This document shows, piece by piece, positions 16,379-25,657 of a stretch of DNA of 33,000 bases. The DNA is from an uncultured Mycoplasmatota bacterium (GTDB lineage: Bacteria; Bacillota_I; Bacilli_A; RF39; UBA660): positions 1 to 33,000 of the forward strand of contig CAMMQC010000018.1 of NCBI GenBank assembly GCA_946498975.1, in the 5' to 3' direction. Both the position numbers and the translations under genes were made by a program. Within the stretch, counting starts at the first letter, position 1. Each line of letters opens with the position of its first letter. The notes under the pieces were generated by a model. The model saw only the letters and a list, made by a program, of their open reading frames with translations, was not told the origin of the DNA and made no database searches.

Positions 16379-19300
16379 ATGACTGATGAATTATTAAGAT
16401 ATGTTAAACAAAGTGATTTAGATAAAGGAATAAAATATGATAATAGAAAGGTTAGATATGTTGGTAGTTATCAAGATTTAGGTTATACTACTAATCGTTT
16501 TATTGTGTCTTCTGAACATACATTAAAATCATATATAGTAACAGTAGAAGTTGATAGTGATGATAAAGAAATATCAGATATAACCTGTACTTGTCCTCAA
16601 TTTACTTTAACAGACTCATGTAAACATGTCGCTGCAGTACTTACTAAATTTCAAGGAGAATATTTTCTATTCGATGAAAAAGAACATAATAACATTCTTG
16701 CTTCTGCCTTATTAAATGAATTAAAGAGAACTTCTCTTGATAAAAACATTGTTAAAAAAGAAGCAAGAGTTATTCCTTATTTAAAATTTGAAAGCTATTA
16801 TAATTATTATAGTTACTATGATAGTGAATCTTTTGAATTAAGATTTAAAGTTGGAGCAAATAAGCTCTATATGTTGGGTACTAAAGTTAATGCTTTTATA
16901 GATAGATATCGTAATGGAGGAGAAGTTAAGTTTGGTAAAGAGTTTGTATTTAGTAATAAAGAATACTATTTTAATAGTGAAAGTAAAAGACTAATAAACT
17001 TTATAGAACTTGCATACTCAAGACTTTATAGATATGATTCATACTTAGTACCTACTAAAACGAGTTTAGATGACTTATTTTCTATAGTTGATAGTATTTA
17101 TGTAGAAGGATTTAATATTAATAGAGAATTACCTGTTGTTAATCATTTGCCATTTACTTTTAAAATTATTAAAGAAGATGATAATCATATCTTAAAAATA
17201 GACTATGATTTAACAAAGTTAAAGAAGTTAACTAATGATTATAGTTACTTAATAGATAAGAATGGTATTTATAGACTAAATGAAAAAGAAACTATACTTG
17301 CTAGTAATATTATGGAAGAAGAGGTAGATAGTTTAAGTTTTTCAGATAAGAATTTTAAAGACTTTAAAGATTATGTAATTCCTAGTATAAAAGATAAAGT
17401 AGAACTTGATGAATCAGTAGATGATTTAGTTATAGTTAAGACTCCTTCTGTAAAGTTATATTTTGATATATTAGAACTATATATAGAATGTAAAATCATC
17501 TTTACTTATGGTGATATAGAGGTAAATTATTTAGATAAAGATAATAGTAATGTTGTTAGAGATAAAGAGTTTGAGCGAAGTGTCTTCTTAGAACTTACTA
17601 AGTATGGTTTTGATAGTGAACTTAAACTTTATGATATAGATGAAGTAGGTTATTTTTTAGAAAATGGGATAGATGAGTTAACTGATACTTATGAAGTATT
17701 TACTAGTGAAAAGTTAAAGAATACAAGTTTAATTAAGAAAGTAAAAGGTTCAACATCTTTTAGTATAGGACAAGATAATATCTTAAATTATGAATTTAAA
17801 CTTGATAATGTAAGTCCTAGTGAGTTGGATGATATCTTTTTAAATCTAAAGAATAAGAAGAAGTACTATAGATTAAAAAGTGGTGATATCTTAGATTTAT
17901 TAGATCCATCTATTAAAGAGTTAGAAGAATTAAAAGAAGATTTTGATTTAGATGAAGAGAAGGGTGAAATACCTAAGTTTAGAGCATTGTATCTAGATAG
18001 TTTAAGAAGTAAAAATAGATTTATTAAGACTAATAACTTGTTTGATAAGTTTGTTAATAATTTTAAAGAATATAAGAATGCAGATATTAAGTTTACTAAA
18101 GATGAAGATAAACTACTTAGACCTTATCAAAAAGATGGTGTTAAATGGCTTTATAACCTATATAAGTGTGGTTTAGGTGGTATACTTGCTGATGAGATGG
18201 GACTTGGTAAGAGTTTACAGACTATCATCTTTATTCAAAGAGTGTTAGAAGAAGATAGTAATGCTAAAATATTAATAGTTTGTCCTACCGCTTTAGTTTA
18301 TAACTGGGATAATGAGTTTAAAAAGTTTAGTGATGATATTAAAAGAAGTATCTTTGTAGGATTAAAGAAAGAAAGACATAAGAAGTTAGGTTGGTATGAA
18401 GGTAATGTTTATATTACTAGTTATGGATTACTTAGAGAAGATTTAGATATCTATAAAGAGATGAACTTTAAAGTTATGATTATAGACGAAGCCCAAAATA
18501 TTAAGAATCCAACTGCTATGTTAACTAAAGCGGTTAAGAGTATTAATAGTGAAGTTAAACTTGCTCTAACAGGTACACCTATTGAAAACTCTATTTTAGA
18601 GTTATGGAGTATCTTTGATTATATTATGCCAGGTTTTCTTGCTAATAAAACTAAATTTAGTGAGAAGTATAAAATAGGTGAAGACTTTGATGATGATACA
18701 AATCTAACTTTAAGTAAACTTAGAAGTCAAGTTAAACCATTTATATTAAGACGTAAGAAAAATGAAGTCTTAAAAGATTTACCTGATAAGATAGAGAATA
18801 ATATTTATATAGACTTAAGCGATGAAGAAAAGAAGATATACGCTGCTTTAGTTAAAGAGACTAAGGAAGAAATGGAAGAGCTAGTTAGTGCAGGTTTTTC
18901 TAAGAATAAGATGCAAATACTTACATTATTAACAAGACTTAGACAAGTATGTGTAGATCCTAAGATTATATTTGATAACTTTAATAAAACATCATCTAAA
19001 ATAGAACACTTAACAGATGTCGTTAAGGAAGCAGTGTCTAATGGTCATAAAATACTTTTATTTACTAGTTTTAGAACGGCTTTAAATATCGTAAAGGATA
19101 ATCTTACTAAAGAAGGTATAACAAGTTATGTAATAGATGGTTCTGTTAGTAGTAAGAAACGTCAAGAATTAGTAGATAAGTTTAATACTGATGATACTAA
19201 TATCTTCTTAATTATGTTAAAAAGTGGAGGTACTGGTTTAAACCTTACTAGTGCAGATATCGTAATTCACTTAGATTTATGGTGGAATCCGCAAGCAGAG

Positions 19301-19522
19301 AATCAAGCGACTGATAGAGCCCATAGAATAGGTCAAAAGAATACTGTTGAAGTTATTAAACTAATTACTAAAGGAACTATTGAAGAGAAAATCCTTGATT
19401 TACAAGCAAAGAAGAAGATACTTAGTGATAAGTTAATAGAAAATGATGGTGATGAGTATAAGAGTTTCCAAAACTTATCTGTTGATGATATTAGAGAATT
19501 ATTAAAATTTAATAATGAATAG
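16379..19522 (+). CDS. SWIM zinc-finger SNF2-family helicase/ATPase
   Basis: 1047 aa. The N-terminal SWIM zinc finger has ligands C70, C72, C81 and H83 (CTCPQFTLTDSCKH). A long middle region of about 450 residues follows, typical of bacterial SNF2 helicase-associated domains. The C-terminal motor starts near residue 580: motif I ADEMGLGKSLQT with K611, motif II DEAQ at 703-706, motif III LTGTPIENS, the helicase C domain SSKKRQELVDKFN, and motif VI ATDRAHRIGQ. Such proteins are dsDNA translocases that move proteins on DNA or RNA polymerase. The family is common in Firmicutes chromosomes, so its place beside the array is probably incidental. The ATG is preceded by AAAAGGCGG. It is followed by a phosphatase gene with no gap. 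Confidence 0.93.
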   Translation: MTDELLRYVKQSDLDKGIKYDNRKVRYVGSYQDLGYTTNRFIVSSEHTLKSYIVTVEVDSDDKEISDITCTCPQFTLTDSCKHVAAVLTKFQGEYFLFDEKEHNNILASALLNELKRTSLDKNIVKKEARVIPYLKFESYYNYYSYYDSESFELRFKVGANKLYMLGTKVNAFIDRYRNGGEVKFGKEFVFSNKEYYFNSESKRLINFIELAYSRLYRYDSYLVPTKTSLDDLFSIVDSIYVEGFNINRELPVVNHLPFTFKIIKEDDNHILKIDYDLTKLKKLTNDYSYLIDKNGIYRLNEKETILASNIMEEEVDSLSFSDKNFKDFKDYVIPSIKDKVELDESVDDLVIVKTPSVKLYFDILELYIECKIIFTYGDIEVNYLDKDNSNVVRDKEFERSVFLELTKYGFDSELKLYDIDEVGYFLENGIDELTDTYEVFTSEKLKNTSLIKKVKGSTSFSIGQDNILNYEFKLDNVSPSELDDIFLNLKNKKKYYRLKSGDILDLLDPSIKELEELKEDFDLDEEKGEIPKFRALYLDSLRSKNRFIKTNNLFDKFVNNFKEYKNADIKFTKDEDKLLRPYQKDGVKWLYNLYKCGLGGILADEMGLGKSLQTIIFIQRVLEEDSNAKILIVCPTALVYNWDNEFKKFSDDIKRSIFVGLKKERHKKLGWYEGNVYITSYGLLREDLDIYKEMNFKVMIIDEAQNIKNPTAMLTKAVKSINSEVKLALTGTPIENSILELWSIFDYIMPGFLANKTKFSEKYKIGEDFDDDTNLTLSKLRSQVKPFILRRKKNEVLKDLPDKIENNIYIDLSDEEKKIYAALVKETKEEMEELVSAGFSKNKMQILTLLTRLRQVCVDPKIIFDNFNKTSSKIEHLTDVVKEAVSNGHKILLFTSFRTALNIVKDNLTKEGITSYVIDGSVSSKKRQELVDKFNTDDTNIFLIMLKSGGTGLNLTSADIVIHLDLWWNPQAENQATDRAHRIGQKNTVEVIKLITKGTIEEKILDLQAKKKILSDKLIENDGDEYKSFQNLSVDDIRELLKFNNE

Positions 19523-19533
19523 GAATGGTAGTT

Positions 19534-19986
19534 ATGATAAAAATTTGTTTTGTATGCCAAGGTAATATTTGTAGAAGTACTATGGCAGAGTATGTATTTA
19601 AAGATTTAGTAAGAAAAGAAGGATTAGAAAAAGACTTTTTAATAGAATCACGTGGTGTTATTGCAGATGTTGGTAGTGATATACATCCTGGTACTAAAAA
19701 GATGTTAGATTTACATCATATTCCATATGATAAACATATATCAACACAATTAGAAAAAAGTGATTATGAAAAGTTTGATTACTTTATTGGTATGGATAAT
19801 TATAATGTTATATCTATGAAGAAGATATTTGGTACTGATAAGAAAGTGTATAAACTATTAGATTTTACTAAGAAAAGTAAAGAAATAGATGATCCTTGGT
19901 ATACTCATAATTTTACTATTACTTATGAGGAGATAGATAAAGGCTGTAGAGCCTTGCTTGATTATATAAAGTGTAAAGATAAGTAA
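19534..19986 (+). CDS. Low-molecular-weight protein tyrosine phosphatase
   Basis: About 150 aa from the ATG at 19534, chosen because AGGA lies nine bases upstream; the in-frame ATG at 19525 is too close to it. The signature P-loop C-x5-R-S is CQGNICRS with nucleophile C8 and R14. The general-acid loop is DDPWYTH near the C-terminus. Length and layout match LMW-PTPs, which act on phosphotyrosine or phosphoarginine in Firmicutes (YwlE-type); the substrate here is unknown. It begins within 15 bases of the SNF2 stop, so the two are co-transcribed. An intrinsic terminator overlaps its stop codon. Confidence 0.93.
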   Translation: MIKICFVCQGNICRSTMAEYVFKDLVRKEGLEKDFLIESRGVIADVGSDIHPGTKKMLDLHHIPYDKHISTQLEKSDYEKFDYFIGMDNYNVISMKKIFGTDKKVYKLLDFTKKSKEIDDPWYTHNFTITYEEIDKGCRALLDYIKCKDK

Positions 19987-20003
19987 ACTTTACACTTTTT
20001 CTT
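19968..20003 (+). terminator. Terminator after the phosphatase gene
   Basis: 11-bp stem AAAGTGTAAAG (19968-19978) / CTTTACACTTT (19988-19998), followed by further Ts. The phosphatase stop codon lies in the loop. Confidence 0.85.
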
Positions 20004-20040
20004 TTTGATTTGTGTTAAACTTAAACTAGAGGTGATTAAG

Positions 20041-21066
20041 ATGCGTGCAGTTGCATTAAAAGGTAAAAGAGAATTTGAAGTAAAAGAGATAGAAGAACCA
20101 GTTGTTGATAACGAGAATGTTGTTATTAAAGTATTAAAAGCTGGTATATGTGGTTCTGATTTACATTATTTTGAATTGGGAGAACCTAGTGGTTTAATTA
20201 TGGGACATGAGTTTTGTGGAGAAGTGATAAATCCAGGGAATAGAAGTGATTTAAAAGTAGGAGATAGAGTTACGGCTTTACCTATTTCTCCATGTTTAGA
20301 ATGTCCTGCTTGTTTGAGTGGTAATCCACAGTACTGTAAGAGTACTTGGACTCATGCTGTAGGCCTTTCTATAGATAATCCTGGTGCTTTGACAGAAAAG
20401 ATTAAAGTTAGAAGTGATATGGTTTTAAAAGTACTGGATAATGTAAGTGATGAAGAAGCAACTATGGTTGAACCAACTGCAGTTGCTCTACATGGAATAC
20501 ATCTTGCTGATGTTAAAGTAGGTTCTAAAGTATTAGTAATTGGTGGTGGAATAATAGGATTACTTAGTGCAATGTTTGCTAAGAAAGAAGGGGCAAGCTT
20601 TGTAGCAGTTTCTGAAACTAATCCTAAAAGAGGAGAGAAAGCCATTACTTTAGGTGTTGCAGATAAGTATTATAATGCTAAAGATGAAGATATGCTTAAA
20701 GAAGTTATGTCTGATACTAATGGAGGATTTGATATAGTAATAGAGTGTTGTGGTAATGATAGTGCCGTTACGTCATCTTTAGTTACAGTTAGACCAGGTG
20801 GAACTGTTATTTTAGTTGGTGTTGCAACTGGACCTATTAATATACCAACAGTGGTAGCAGTTATGAATGAATTAACTGTAAAAGGTGCTATCGCTTATAC
20901 TAAAGAAGAGTTTAAAATGTGTTTAGATTTAATTAATAATAACCAAATAGATGTTATGCCTTTTGTTGATGATGTAGTAAGTTATAATCAGGTACAAACT
21001 GCATATTTTAGGCTTACAAGTGGTAATGATGGAGCGGTTAAGATATTAGTTAGTCCTAGTAAATAA
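20041..21066 (+). CDS. Zinc-dependent medium-chain alcohol/polyol dehydrogenase
   Basis: About 341 aa from ATG 20041, where AGAGGTG lies at the right distance; upstream frame residues to 20005 lack support. Catalytic zinc ligands are C37 (GICGSD) and H56-E57 (GHEFCGE). Structural zinc cysteines are in SPCLECPACLSGNPQYC. The Rossmann nucleotide-binding loop is KVLVIGGGIIGLLSAMFAKK. The family (threonine 3-dehydrogenase, sorbitol and butanediol dehydrogenases) oxidises secondary alcohols with NAD(P); substrate choice cannot be decided here. It stands between a terminator and the deoD leader, so it is probably a single-gene unit. Confidence 0.9.
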   Translation: MRAVALKGKREFEVKEIEEPVVDNENVVIKVLKAGICGSDLHYFELGEPSGLIMGHEFCGEVINPGNRSDLKVGDRVTALPISPCLECPACLSGNPQYCKSTWTHAVGLSIDNPGALTEKIKVRSDMVLKVLDNVSDEEATMVEPTAVALHGIHLADVKVGSKVLVIGGGIIGLLSAMFAKKEGASFVAVSETNPKRGEKAITLGVADKYYNAKDEDMLKEVMSDTNGGFDIVIECCGNDSAVTSSLVTVRPGGTVILVGVATGPINIPTVVAVMNELTVKGAIAYTKEEFKMCLDLINNNQIDVMPFVDDVVSYNQVQTAYFRLTSGNDGAVKILVSPSK

Positions 21067-21128
21067 AATTTTACCAATATATTTAACATATTCGAATTTT
21101 TTAACTTCCTTTTTTAAATTAATTAAGT

Positions 21129-21194
21129 TATAATTTTAATAGGAAGTGTTAATAATAAGATTATAAAAAGTTAACATTTTTATAGTCTTTTTTT
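21129..21194 (+). promoter_or_regulatory. deoD 5' leader with promoter -10 and attenuator-like hairpin
   Basis: TATAAT (21129-21134, poor -35) is followed by an 11-bp stem GATTATAAAAA (21159-21169) / TTTTTATAGTC (21177-21187) with loop GTTAACA and then seven Ts (21188-21194), directly before the AAGGAGG of deoD. The loop sequence TTAACA is complementary to TGTTAA at 21147-21152 upstream, giving an alternative pairing. It may be an attenuator, or simply a terminator placed just before the gene. No known riboswitch class was recognised. Confidence 0.5.
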
Positions 21195-21207
21195 AAGGAG
21201 GATTATT

Positions 21208-21921
21208 ATGACAGCACATATTGAAAGTAAAAAAGAAGATATTGCCGAGGTAGTTCTTATGCCAGGAGATCCACTTCGTGCAAAATATATTGCTGAGAAT
21301 TTCTTAACTGATTATAAATTAGTTAATAAAGTTAGAAATATGTTTGGTTATACTGGTTATTATAAAGGAAAAAGAGTAACGGTCTTTGCATCAGGTATGG
21401 GTATTCCTAGTATTGGAATATATTCTTATGAATTATATAAATTTTATGATGTAAAGAAAATAATTCGTATTGGTACTAGTGGCTCTTTTAATAAAAATAT
21501 TAAAGTCCTAGATGTTGTATTATCTAGTGGAGCATACTGCAAGACTTATTTTCCTAAGTTATTAGATGGTAATAATATAGATTTTATTAAGTCAAGTGAA
21601 TCTTTAAACGAAAAAATAAAAACAGTCGCAGATAATAAGAATATTCCTTTAAAAATTGGTAAGACTATTACTAGTGACGTGTTTGATTTATACAGTAGTT
21701 CCCTTGATGAGTTTAAATCTAATTTCCCTGATGATGATTTCTTATCAGTAGAAATGGAAGCTTTTGGACTATTTTATATTGCAAATAAATTTGGAAGAGA
21801 AGCATCATGTTTAATGACTGTTGTAGATTCTTTCTATGATGAAAAAAGTCTAACTAGTGAAGAGAGGGAACAGTCACTAAATGAAATGATTACAATTGCA
21901 TTAGAATCAGTGCTTATATAG
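21208..21921 (+). CDS. deoD: Purine-nucleoside phosphorylase, DeoD type
   Basis: 237 aa, the normal length of hexameric DeoD enzymes. Recognisable segments are MTAHIESKKEDIAEVVLMPGDPLRAKYIAENF (phosphate-binding G-D-P-x-R), the RNMFGYTGYYKGK strand, FASGMGIPSIGIYSYEL, IRIGTSGSF, VEMEAFGLFYIANKFG (the base and ribose site M-E) and the catalytic-loop Asp in TVVDSFYDEKSLTSEER. It cleaves purine (deoxy)ribonucleosides with phosphate in the salvage pathway. AAGGAGGATTATT precedes the ATG. A gap of 16 bases leads to yfmF, so a longer transcript is possible. The terminator-like hairpin in its leader suggests regulation. Confidence 0.95.
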   Translation: MTAHIESKKEDIAEVVLMPGDPLRAKYIAENFLTDYKLVNKVRNMFGYTGYYKGKRVTVFASGMGIPSIGIYSYELYKFYDVKKIIRIGTSGSFNKNIKVLDVVLSSGAYCKTYFPKLLDGNNIDFIKSSESLNEKIKTVADNKNIPLKIGKTITSDVFDLYSSSLDEFKSNFPDDDFLSVEMEAFGLFYIANKFGREASCLMTVVDSFYDEKSLTSEEREQSLNEMITIALESVLI

Positions 21922-21937
21922 AAAGGTAAGGTGTAGT

Positions 21938-23209
21938 ATGAATTATGTAAAGAAAGAAATAGGTGCATATAATCTTCATATAATTAAAACTAATCTTTAT
22001 AAGACTATTACTGTTAAGATATTTTTTAGAGAAAAAGCTTTAAAAGAAAATATTACGAAACGTAATTTTTTAAGTCGTATTATGATGCTTGGTAGTAATG
22101 ACTATAAAACTAAAGTAGAACTTACGAAAGCTGAACAGGACTTATATGCTGCTAATATCTCTGGTACTAATAGAAGAATAGGTAATTATCTAGATACAGG
22201 TATTAGTCTAAAAGTATTACATGATAAATATACTGAAGAAGGTAACTTTGAGAAGAGTTTAGATTTATTAGATTCTTTAATCTTTAATCCTAAAGTTACT
22301 AATAAAGCTTTTGATGAGATAGACTTTAATACTGTTTATGAAGAATATAAAGCAGATCTTAATAGTTTAGTTGAAAATAAAATGACTTATGCTTTAATCA
22401 AAGGATTAGAAGCGACAGATAGTAAAAGTGTTATAAGTTATAGAGGTATTGGTTATATAGAAGACTTAGAGAAAATTACTAAAGAAAATTTATATGATTA
22501 TTATTTAGAAATGATAAAACATAACTTTGTTGATATCTTTGTTTTAGGAGATGTAGATGAAGAGTATATTACAAATGTTATAAGAGAAAAGTTTAAGATA
22601 AATACCTTTAAAAAACAACCTATAAAAGCTTTAGTAGATGACATGAAAACTTCTAGAACAAAAATAGTTAAAGAAAAAGTATCAGCAGAACAAGATAACC
22701 TAATAATAACATTATCTCTTAATAACTTAACAGACTATGAAAGAAATTATCCTCTTTCTTTATATAATGCTATACTTGGTGGAGGTTCAGAATCTTTATT
22801 ATTTACAGAGATTAGAGAAAAAAACTCCCTTGCTTATTATGTAAGTAGTACTCCTAATAAATTAGATAACTTAATTATTATTAGAGGTGGTATTACTAAA
22901 GATAAAAGTATTGATGCCGTTAATATTGTTAAAAAGATTTTAAAAGACTTAGAAGCAGGTAAAATAGATGATGATAGAATCGAAAAAGCGAAAGAATACT
23001 ATACTAGTGCGATTGATGATATAATAGAAAGTCCTTTTCAAATTATAGAAAGTTACTATATGATAGAACTACTTGGAGTAGATGATATTGAAACTAAACG
23101 TAAGAAAATGTTAAAAGTAACTAAAGATGAAATCATCGCTGTTGCTAAAAAAGTAAAAATAAATACTGTTTATATTCTAGAAGGAAGTGATGATAATGGA
23201 GAAAATTGA
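21938..23209 (+). CDS. yfmF: M16-family protease-like protein YfmF (inactive partner)
   Basis: 423 aa, insulinase/M16 fold without the zinc motif: the place where H-x-x-E-H is expected reads RNFLSRIMMLGSND. C-terminal M16 features are kept (LYNAILGGGSESLLFTEIREKNSLAYYVSS, the R/Y pair of the M16C domain). It is the first of the two-gene pair found across Firmicutes; the partner carries the active site. In reference annotations the pair is linked with the elongation factor P 5-aminopentanol modification pathway. It is translationally linked with yfmH, whose start lies inside its end (14-base overlap). The ribosome binding site AAAGGTAAGG is just upstream. Confidence 0.85.
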   Translation: MNYVKKEIGAYNLHIIKTNLYKTITVKIFFREKALKENITKRNFLSRIMMLGSNDYKTKVELTKAEQDLYAANISGTNRRIGNYLDTGISLKVLHDKYTEEGNFEKSLDLLDSLIFNPKVTNKAFDEIDFNTVYEEYKADLNSLVENKMTYALIKGLEATDSKSVISYRGIGYIEDLEKITKENLYDYYLEMIKHNFVDIFVLGDVDEEYITNVIREKFKINTFKKQPIKALVDDMKTSRTKIVKEKVSAEQDNLIITLSLNNLTDYERNYPLSLYNAILGGGSESLLFTEIREKNSLAYYVSSTPNKLDNLIIIRGGITKDKSIDAVNIVKKILKDLEAGKIDDDRIEKAKEYYTSAIDDIIESPFQIIESYYMIELLGVDDIETKRKKMLKVTKDEIIAVAKKVKINTVYILEGSDDNGEN

Positions 23210-24500
23210 ACTAAAAAATGTAGATAAAACTATCTATAGAGAAGTTTTAGATAATGGTTTAGAAATTATTATTATTCCTAATAATGAATTTAGTAAAAAG
23301 AAAAACTATTATTTTAACTATGGTACTTATTATGGGGCTGCTATTAATGAGTTTGTACCTAAAGGTATGAGTAAAATGACTTCTTTTCCTAGTGGTATCG
23401 CTCATTTCTTAGAACATAAAATGTTTGAAAGTAAAGATGGTATAAAACCTTTTGATTTCTATGCTAAAACAGGTAGTTATGTTAATGCTTTTACTAGTTA
23501 TAAAAATACTTGTTATGTTGTAACTGGTAATAAGAAGATGAAAGAAAACTTAGAATATTTATTAACATTTGTTAATAGTCCATACTTTACTGATGAAAAT
23601 GTAAAAAAAGAACAAGGAATAATATGTGAAGAAGCAGCGATGAATGATGATAGTCCTGATTATCTTGCTTATAAAACTATAAATAAGAATCTTTATAAAG
23701 TATCTCCTTATAATACACCTATACTTGGTACTATTAAGAGTATAAAAGAGATTACTAAAGATGATTTATATAAATGTTATAATACTTTCTATCGCCCTAG
23801 TAATATGTTTTTAGTAGTAGGAGGAGCGGTAGATCCTGATGAAGTTGTAAAGATTACTACTAGTGCATTAGCAAGATTTAATTTAGAACGTGATGATACT
23901 ATTAAGATAAAACATTATAAAGAACCAGTTAAAGTAGTTAAAGACTATGAAGAGATAAAAAAAGATGTAAAAGTAGAAAAACTTGCTATTGGATTTAAAA
24001 TGGATAAAGCTAAGTTTCCTATTAAAAATAAAGTTACTTTAGACTTATATCTTAATATGTTAGTATCTTTATGTTTTGGAGCAAGTTCAGATTTTAGAGA
24101 AATGATAAGAAAAAGACATTTAGTTAGTAGAAGTGGTTATTATTTTCAAGATGTAGGTAATGTTATTACTTTTATGATAGAAGCAGATGTACTAAATTAT
24201 CCAGTTTATCTAAAAGAGTTAGAAAACTATCTTAATAATTTAGATGTTTTAGAAGAAGACTTAGAAAGAATAAAGAAAGTATGGATATCTAGTGAAGTAA
24301 TTAAAAGTGATTATGCTGATAGTATTGTAGATACTGTAGTAGATGATTTAATTAACTATCATAAGGTTATTACTAACTATGTAGAGCTTATTAAGAATAT
24401 GAATATTACAACAATGAGAGAGGTTATTAATAGTTTAGATTTTAGTAATAAAGCGATTGTTAGAGTAATAAGTGAAAATAATCCTTTACAAAATGATTAA
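23196..24500 (+). CDS. yfmH: M16-family zinc protease YfmH
   Basis: 434 aa from ATG 23196. AAGGAAG lies about 10 bases upstream; GTG 23187 and ATG 23190 are in frame but overlap or crowd that site. The inverted zinc motif H-x-x-E-H is intact as GIAHFLEHKMFE (H70, E73, H74), with the downstream acidic ligand region KKEQGIICEEAAM. The C-terminal M16C domain has MLVSLCFGASSDFREMIRKR. It should be the catalytic half of the YfmF/YfmH pair. The rplS promoter overlaps its last codons, a sign of dense packing. Confidence 0.88.
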   Translation: MEKIELKNVDKTIYREVLDNGLEIIIIPNNEFSKKKNYYFNYGTYYGAAINEFVPKGMSKMTSFPSGIAHFLEHKMFESKDGIKPFDFYAKTGSYVNAFTSYKNTCYVVTGNKKMKENLEYLLTFVNSPYFTDENVKKEQGIICEEAAMNDDSPDYLAYKTINKNLYKVSPYNTPILGTIKSIKEITKDDLYKCYNTFYRPSNMFLVVGGAVDPDEVVKITTSALARFNLERDDTIKIKHYKEPVKVVKDYEEIKKDVKVEKLAIGFKMDKAKFPIKNKVTLDLYLNMLVSLCFGASSDFREMIRKRHLVSRSGYYFQDVGNVITFMIEADVLNYPVYLKELENYLNNLDVLEEDLERIKKVWISSEVIKSDYADSIVDTVVDDLINYHKVITNYVELIKNMNITTMREVINSLDFSNKAIVRVISENNPLQND

Positions 24501-24514
24501 TACTATGATATAAT
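24485..24514 (+). promoter_or_regulatory. rplS promoter
   Basis: -35 TTTACA (24485-24490), 18-bp spacer, -10 TATAAT (24509-24514); it straddles the yfmH stop. The predicted start is near 24521. Confidence 0.7.
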
Positions 24515-24519
24515 TAAAA

Positions 24520-24586
24520 CCGTCAAAAAAATGTTCCGCTGGCTCTTTAGTTATGAGCATTGGTTATAGGTAAAGGAGGATCTTAT
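24520..24586 (+). ncRNA. Probable L19 leader (rplS autoregulatory leader)
   Basis: A 67-nt leader containing TGTTCCGCTGGCTC and GAGCATTGGTTATAGG immediately before the ribosome binding site of rplS. The GCTC/GAGC pair closes a hairpin. Firmicutes carry a conserved L19-binding leader at this position; the resemblance is from memory and no covariance search was possible. Confidence 0.5.
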
Positions 24587-24934
24587 ATGAACGTAGTTGA
24601 CAAAATTAATGACAAACAAATTAATAAGAACATTCCTGAGTTTAGAGTTGGAGATACTGTTCGTGTTGACGTTAAGATTATCGAAGGTAAACGTGAAAGA
24701 ATCCAAGCTTTTGAAGGAATTGTAATCGCTCGTCGTGGTGGTAGTGTTAGTGAAACATTTACAGTTCGTAAAATGAGTAGCGGTGTAGGTGTTGAAAGAA
24801 CATTCCCAATCCATTCACCTAAGGTTGCTAAAATTACCGTCTTAAGACATGGTAAAGTAAGACGTGCTAAATTAGGAAATGTTTTAAGAAATAGTAAAGG
24901 TCAATATCGTATTAAAGAAAGAGGACAACAATAG
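24587..24934 (+). CDS. rplS: 50S ribosomal protein L19
   Basis: 115 aa from ATG 24587, chosen because TAAAGGAGGATC lies just upstream and [40 protein letters not shown] matches the usual L19 start; the frame extends upstream to 24560 without support. The rest ([37 protein letters not shown] and the KVRRAKLGN region) is highly conserved. L19 sits at the 30S-50S interface. Its codon use is richer in C-ending codons than the neighbours, as expected for a highly expressed gene. It has its own promoter and terminator. Confidence 0.98.
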   Translation: MNVVDKINDKQINKNIPEFRVGDTVRVDVKIIEGKRERIQAFEGIVIARRGGSVSETFTVRKMSSGVGVERTFPIHSPKVAKITVLRHGKVRRAKLGNVLRNSKGQYRIKERGQQ

Positions 24935-24950
24935 TTCCTCTTTTTTCTTT
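24918..24950 (+). terminator. rplS terminator
   Basis: Stem AAAGAGGA (24918-24925) / TCCTCTTT (24936-24943) followed by a T-rich tract. It overlaps the last codons of rplS. Confidence 0.75.
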
Positions 24951-25001
24951 TCTTAATATTAATTTAGATGTATAATATTAATGTATTAGAAAGGATTAAA
25001 T

Positions 25002-25508
25002 ATGAAAGAGAAGATAAAACCATTTTTGCCATATATAATTATTATTGCAGTTGTCTTATTTATAAAAGCTTTTATAGTAACACCTATTAAAGTAAATGGA
25101 GAGTCTATGTATCCAACATTAGAAGAAAGTGACATAATGATTTTAAATAAGACAGCTTATTACTTTAATGAACCTAAAAGATTTGATATAGTTGTTGTTA
25201 ATATGCCAAATGAATATTTAATTAAAAGAGTTATAGGATTACCTGGTGAACATATAGAATATATTGATAATACTTTATATGTAGATGGTAAAAAAATTAA
25301 AGAGAATTTTAAACATGGTAAAACAGATGACTTTAATATAGAAGAATTAGGTAGTGATACAGTTCCAGAAGGTTCTTATTTAGTCATGGGAGATAATAGA
25401 GAAAATTCTCTTGATAGTAGAGAGTTAGGTTTTATGAGGGAAGAACAATTACTTGGTAGAACTAGTTTAATTATTTTACCATTTGATAGAATAGGAAATG
25501 CAAATTAA
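25002..25508 (+). CDS. lepB: Signal peptidase I
   Basis: 168 aa with one N-terminal membrane helix (about residues 9-27, LPYIIIIAVVLFIKAFIV). The catalytic Ser is S35 in NGESMYPTL and the general base Lys is K75 in YLIKRVIGLPGE. The C-terminal box is YLVMGDNRENSLDSRELGFM. Length and single anchor fit the Gram-positive SipS type, which cleaves signal peptides on the outer face of the membrane. Its place after rplS and before rbgA is a common Firmicute order, here split by inserted genes downstream. AGAAAGGATT precedes the ATG. Confidence 0.95.
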   Translation: MKEKIKPFLPYIIIIAVVLFIKAFIVTPIKVNGESMYPTLEESDIMILNKTAYYFNEPKRFDIVVVNMPNEYLIKRVIGLPGEHIEYIDNTLYVDGKKIKENFKHGKTDDFNIEELGSDTVPEGSYLVMGDNRENSLDSRELGFMREEQLLGRTSLIILPFDRIGNAN

Positions 25509-25519
25509 TAATATATTAT

Positions 25520-25552
25520 CTAGTACTTAGTTAGTGATAAGTACTAGTTTTT
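25520..25552 (+). terminator. lepB terminator
   Basis: 10-bp stem CTAGTACTTA (25520-25529) / TAAGTACTAG (25538-25547) followed by TTTTTA. It separates lepB from the accessory block. Confidence 0.85.
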
Positions 25553-25590
25553 ATTTACGAAAACTCGTATCAAAAATATTTCAAAAAGTA

Positions 25591-25619
25591 TTGACGAACA
25601 ATTATTCTAATGATAAGAT
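25591..25619 (+). promoter_or_regulatory. Promoter of the accessory block
   Basis: -35 TTGACG (25591-25596), 17-bp spacer, -10 TAAGAT (25614-25619), about 39 bases before the first small gene. It is close to the vegetative consensus. Confidence 0.65.
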
Positions 25620-25657
25620 TGACTTAATAATTATTTATTAGATTGATTGAGGTATTA

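Noticed and set aside
16379-19522. SNF2 helicase as a part of the CRISPR system
   Set aside because: Full-length, common chromosomal family, co-transcribed with a phosphatase; adjacency alone is not evidence.
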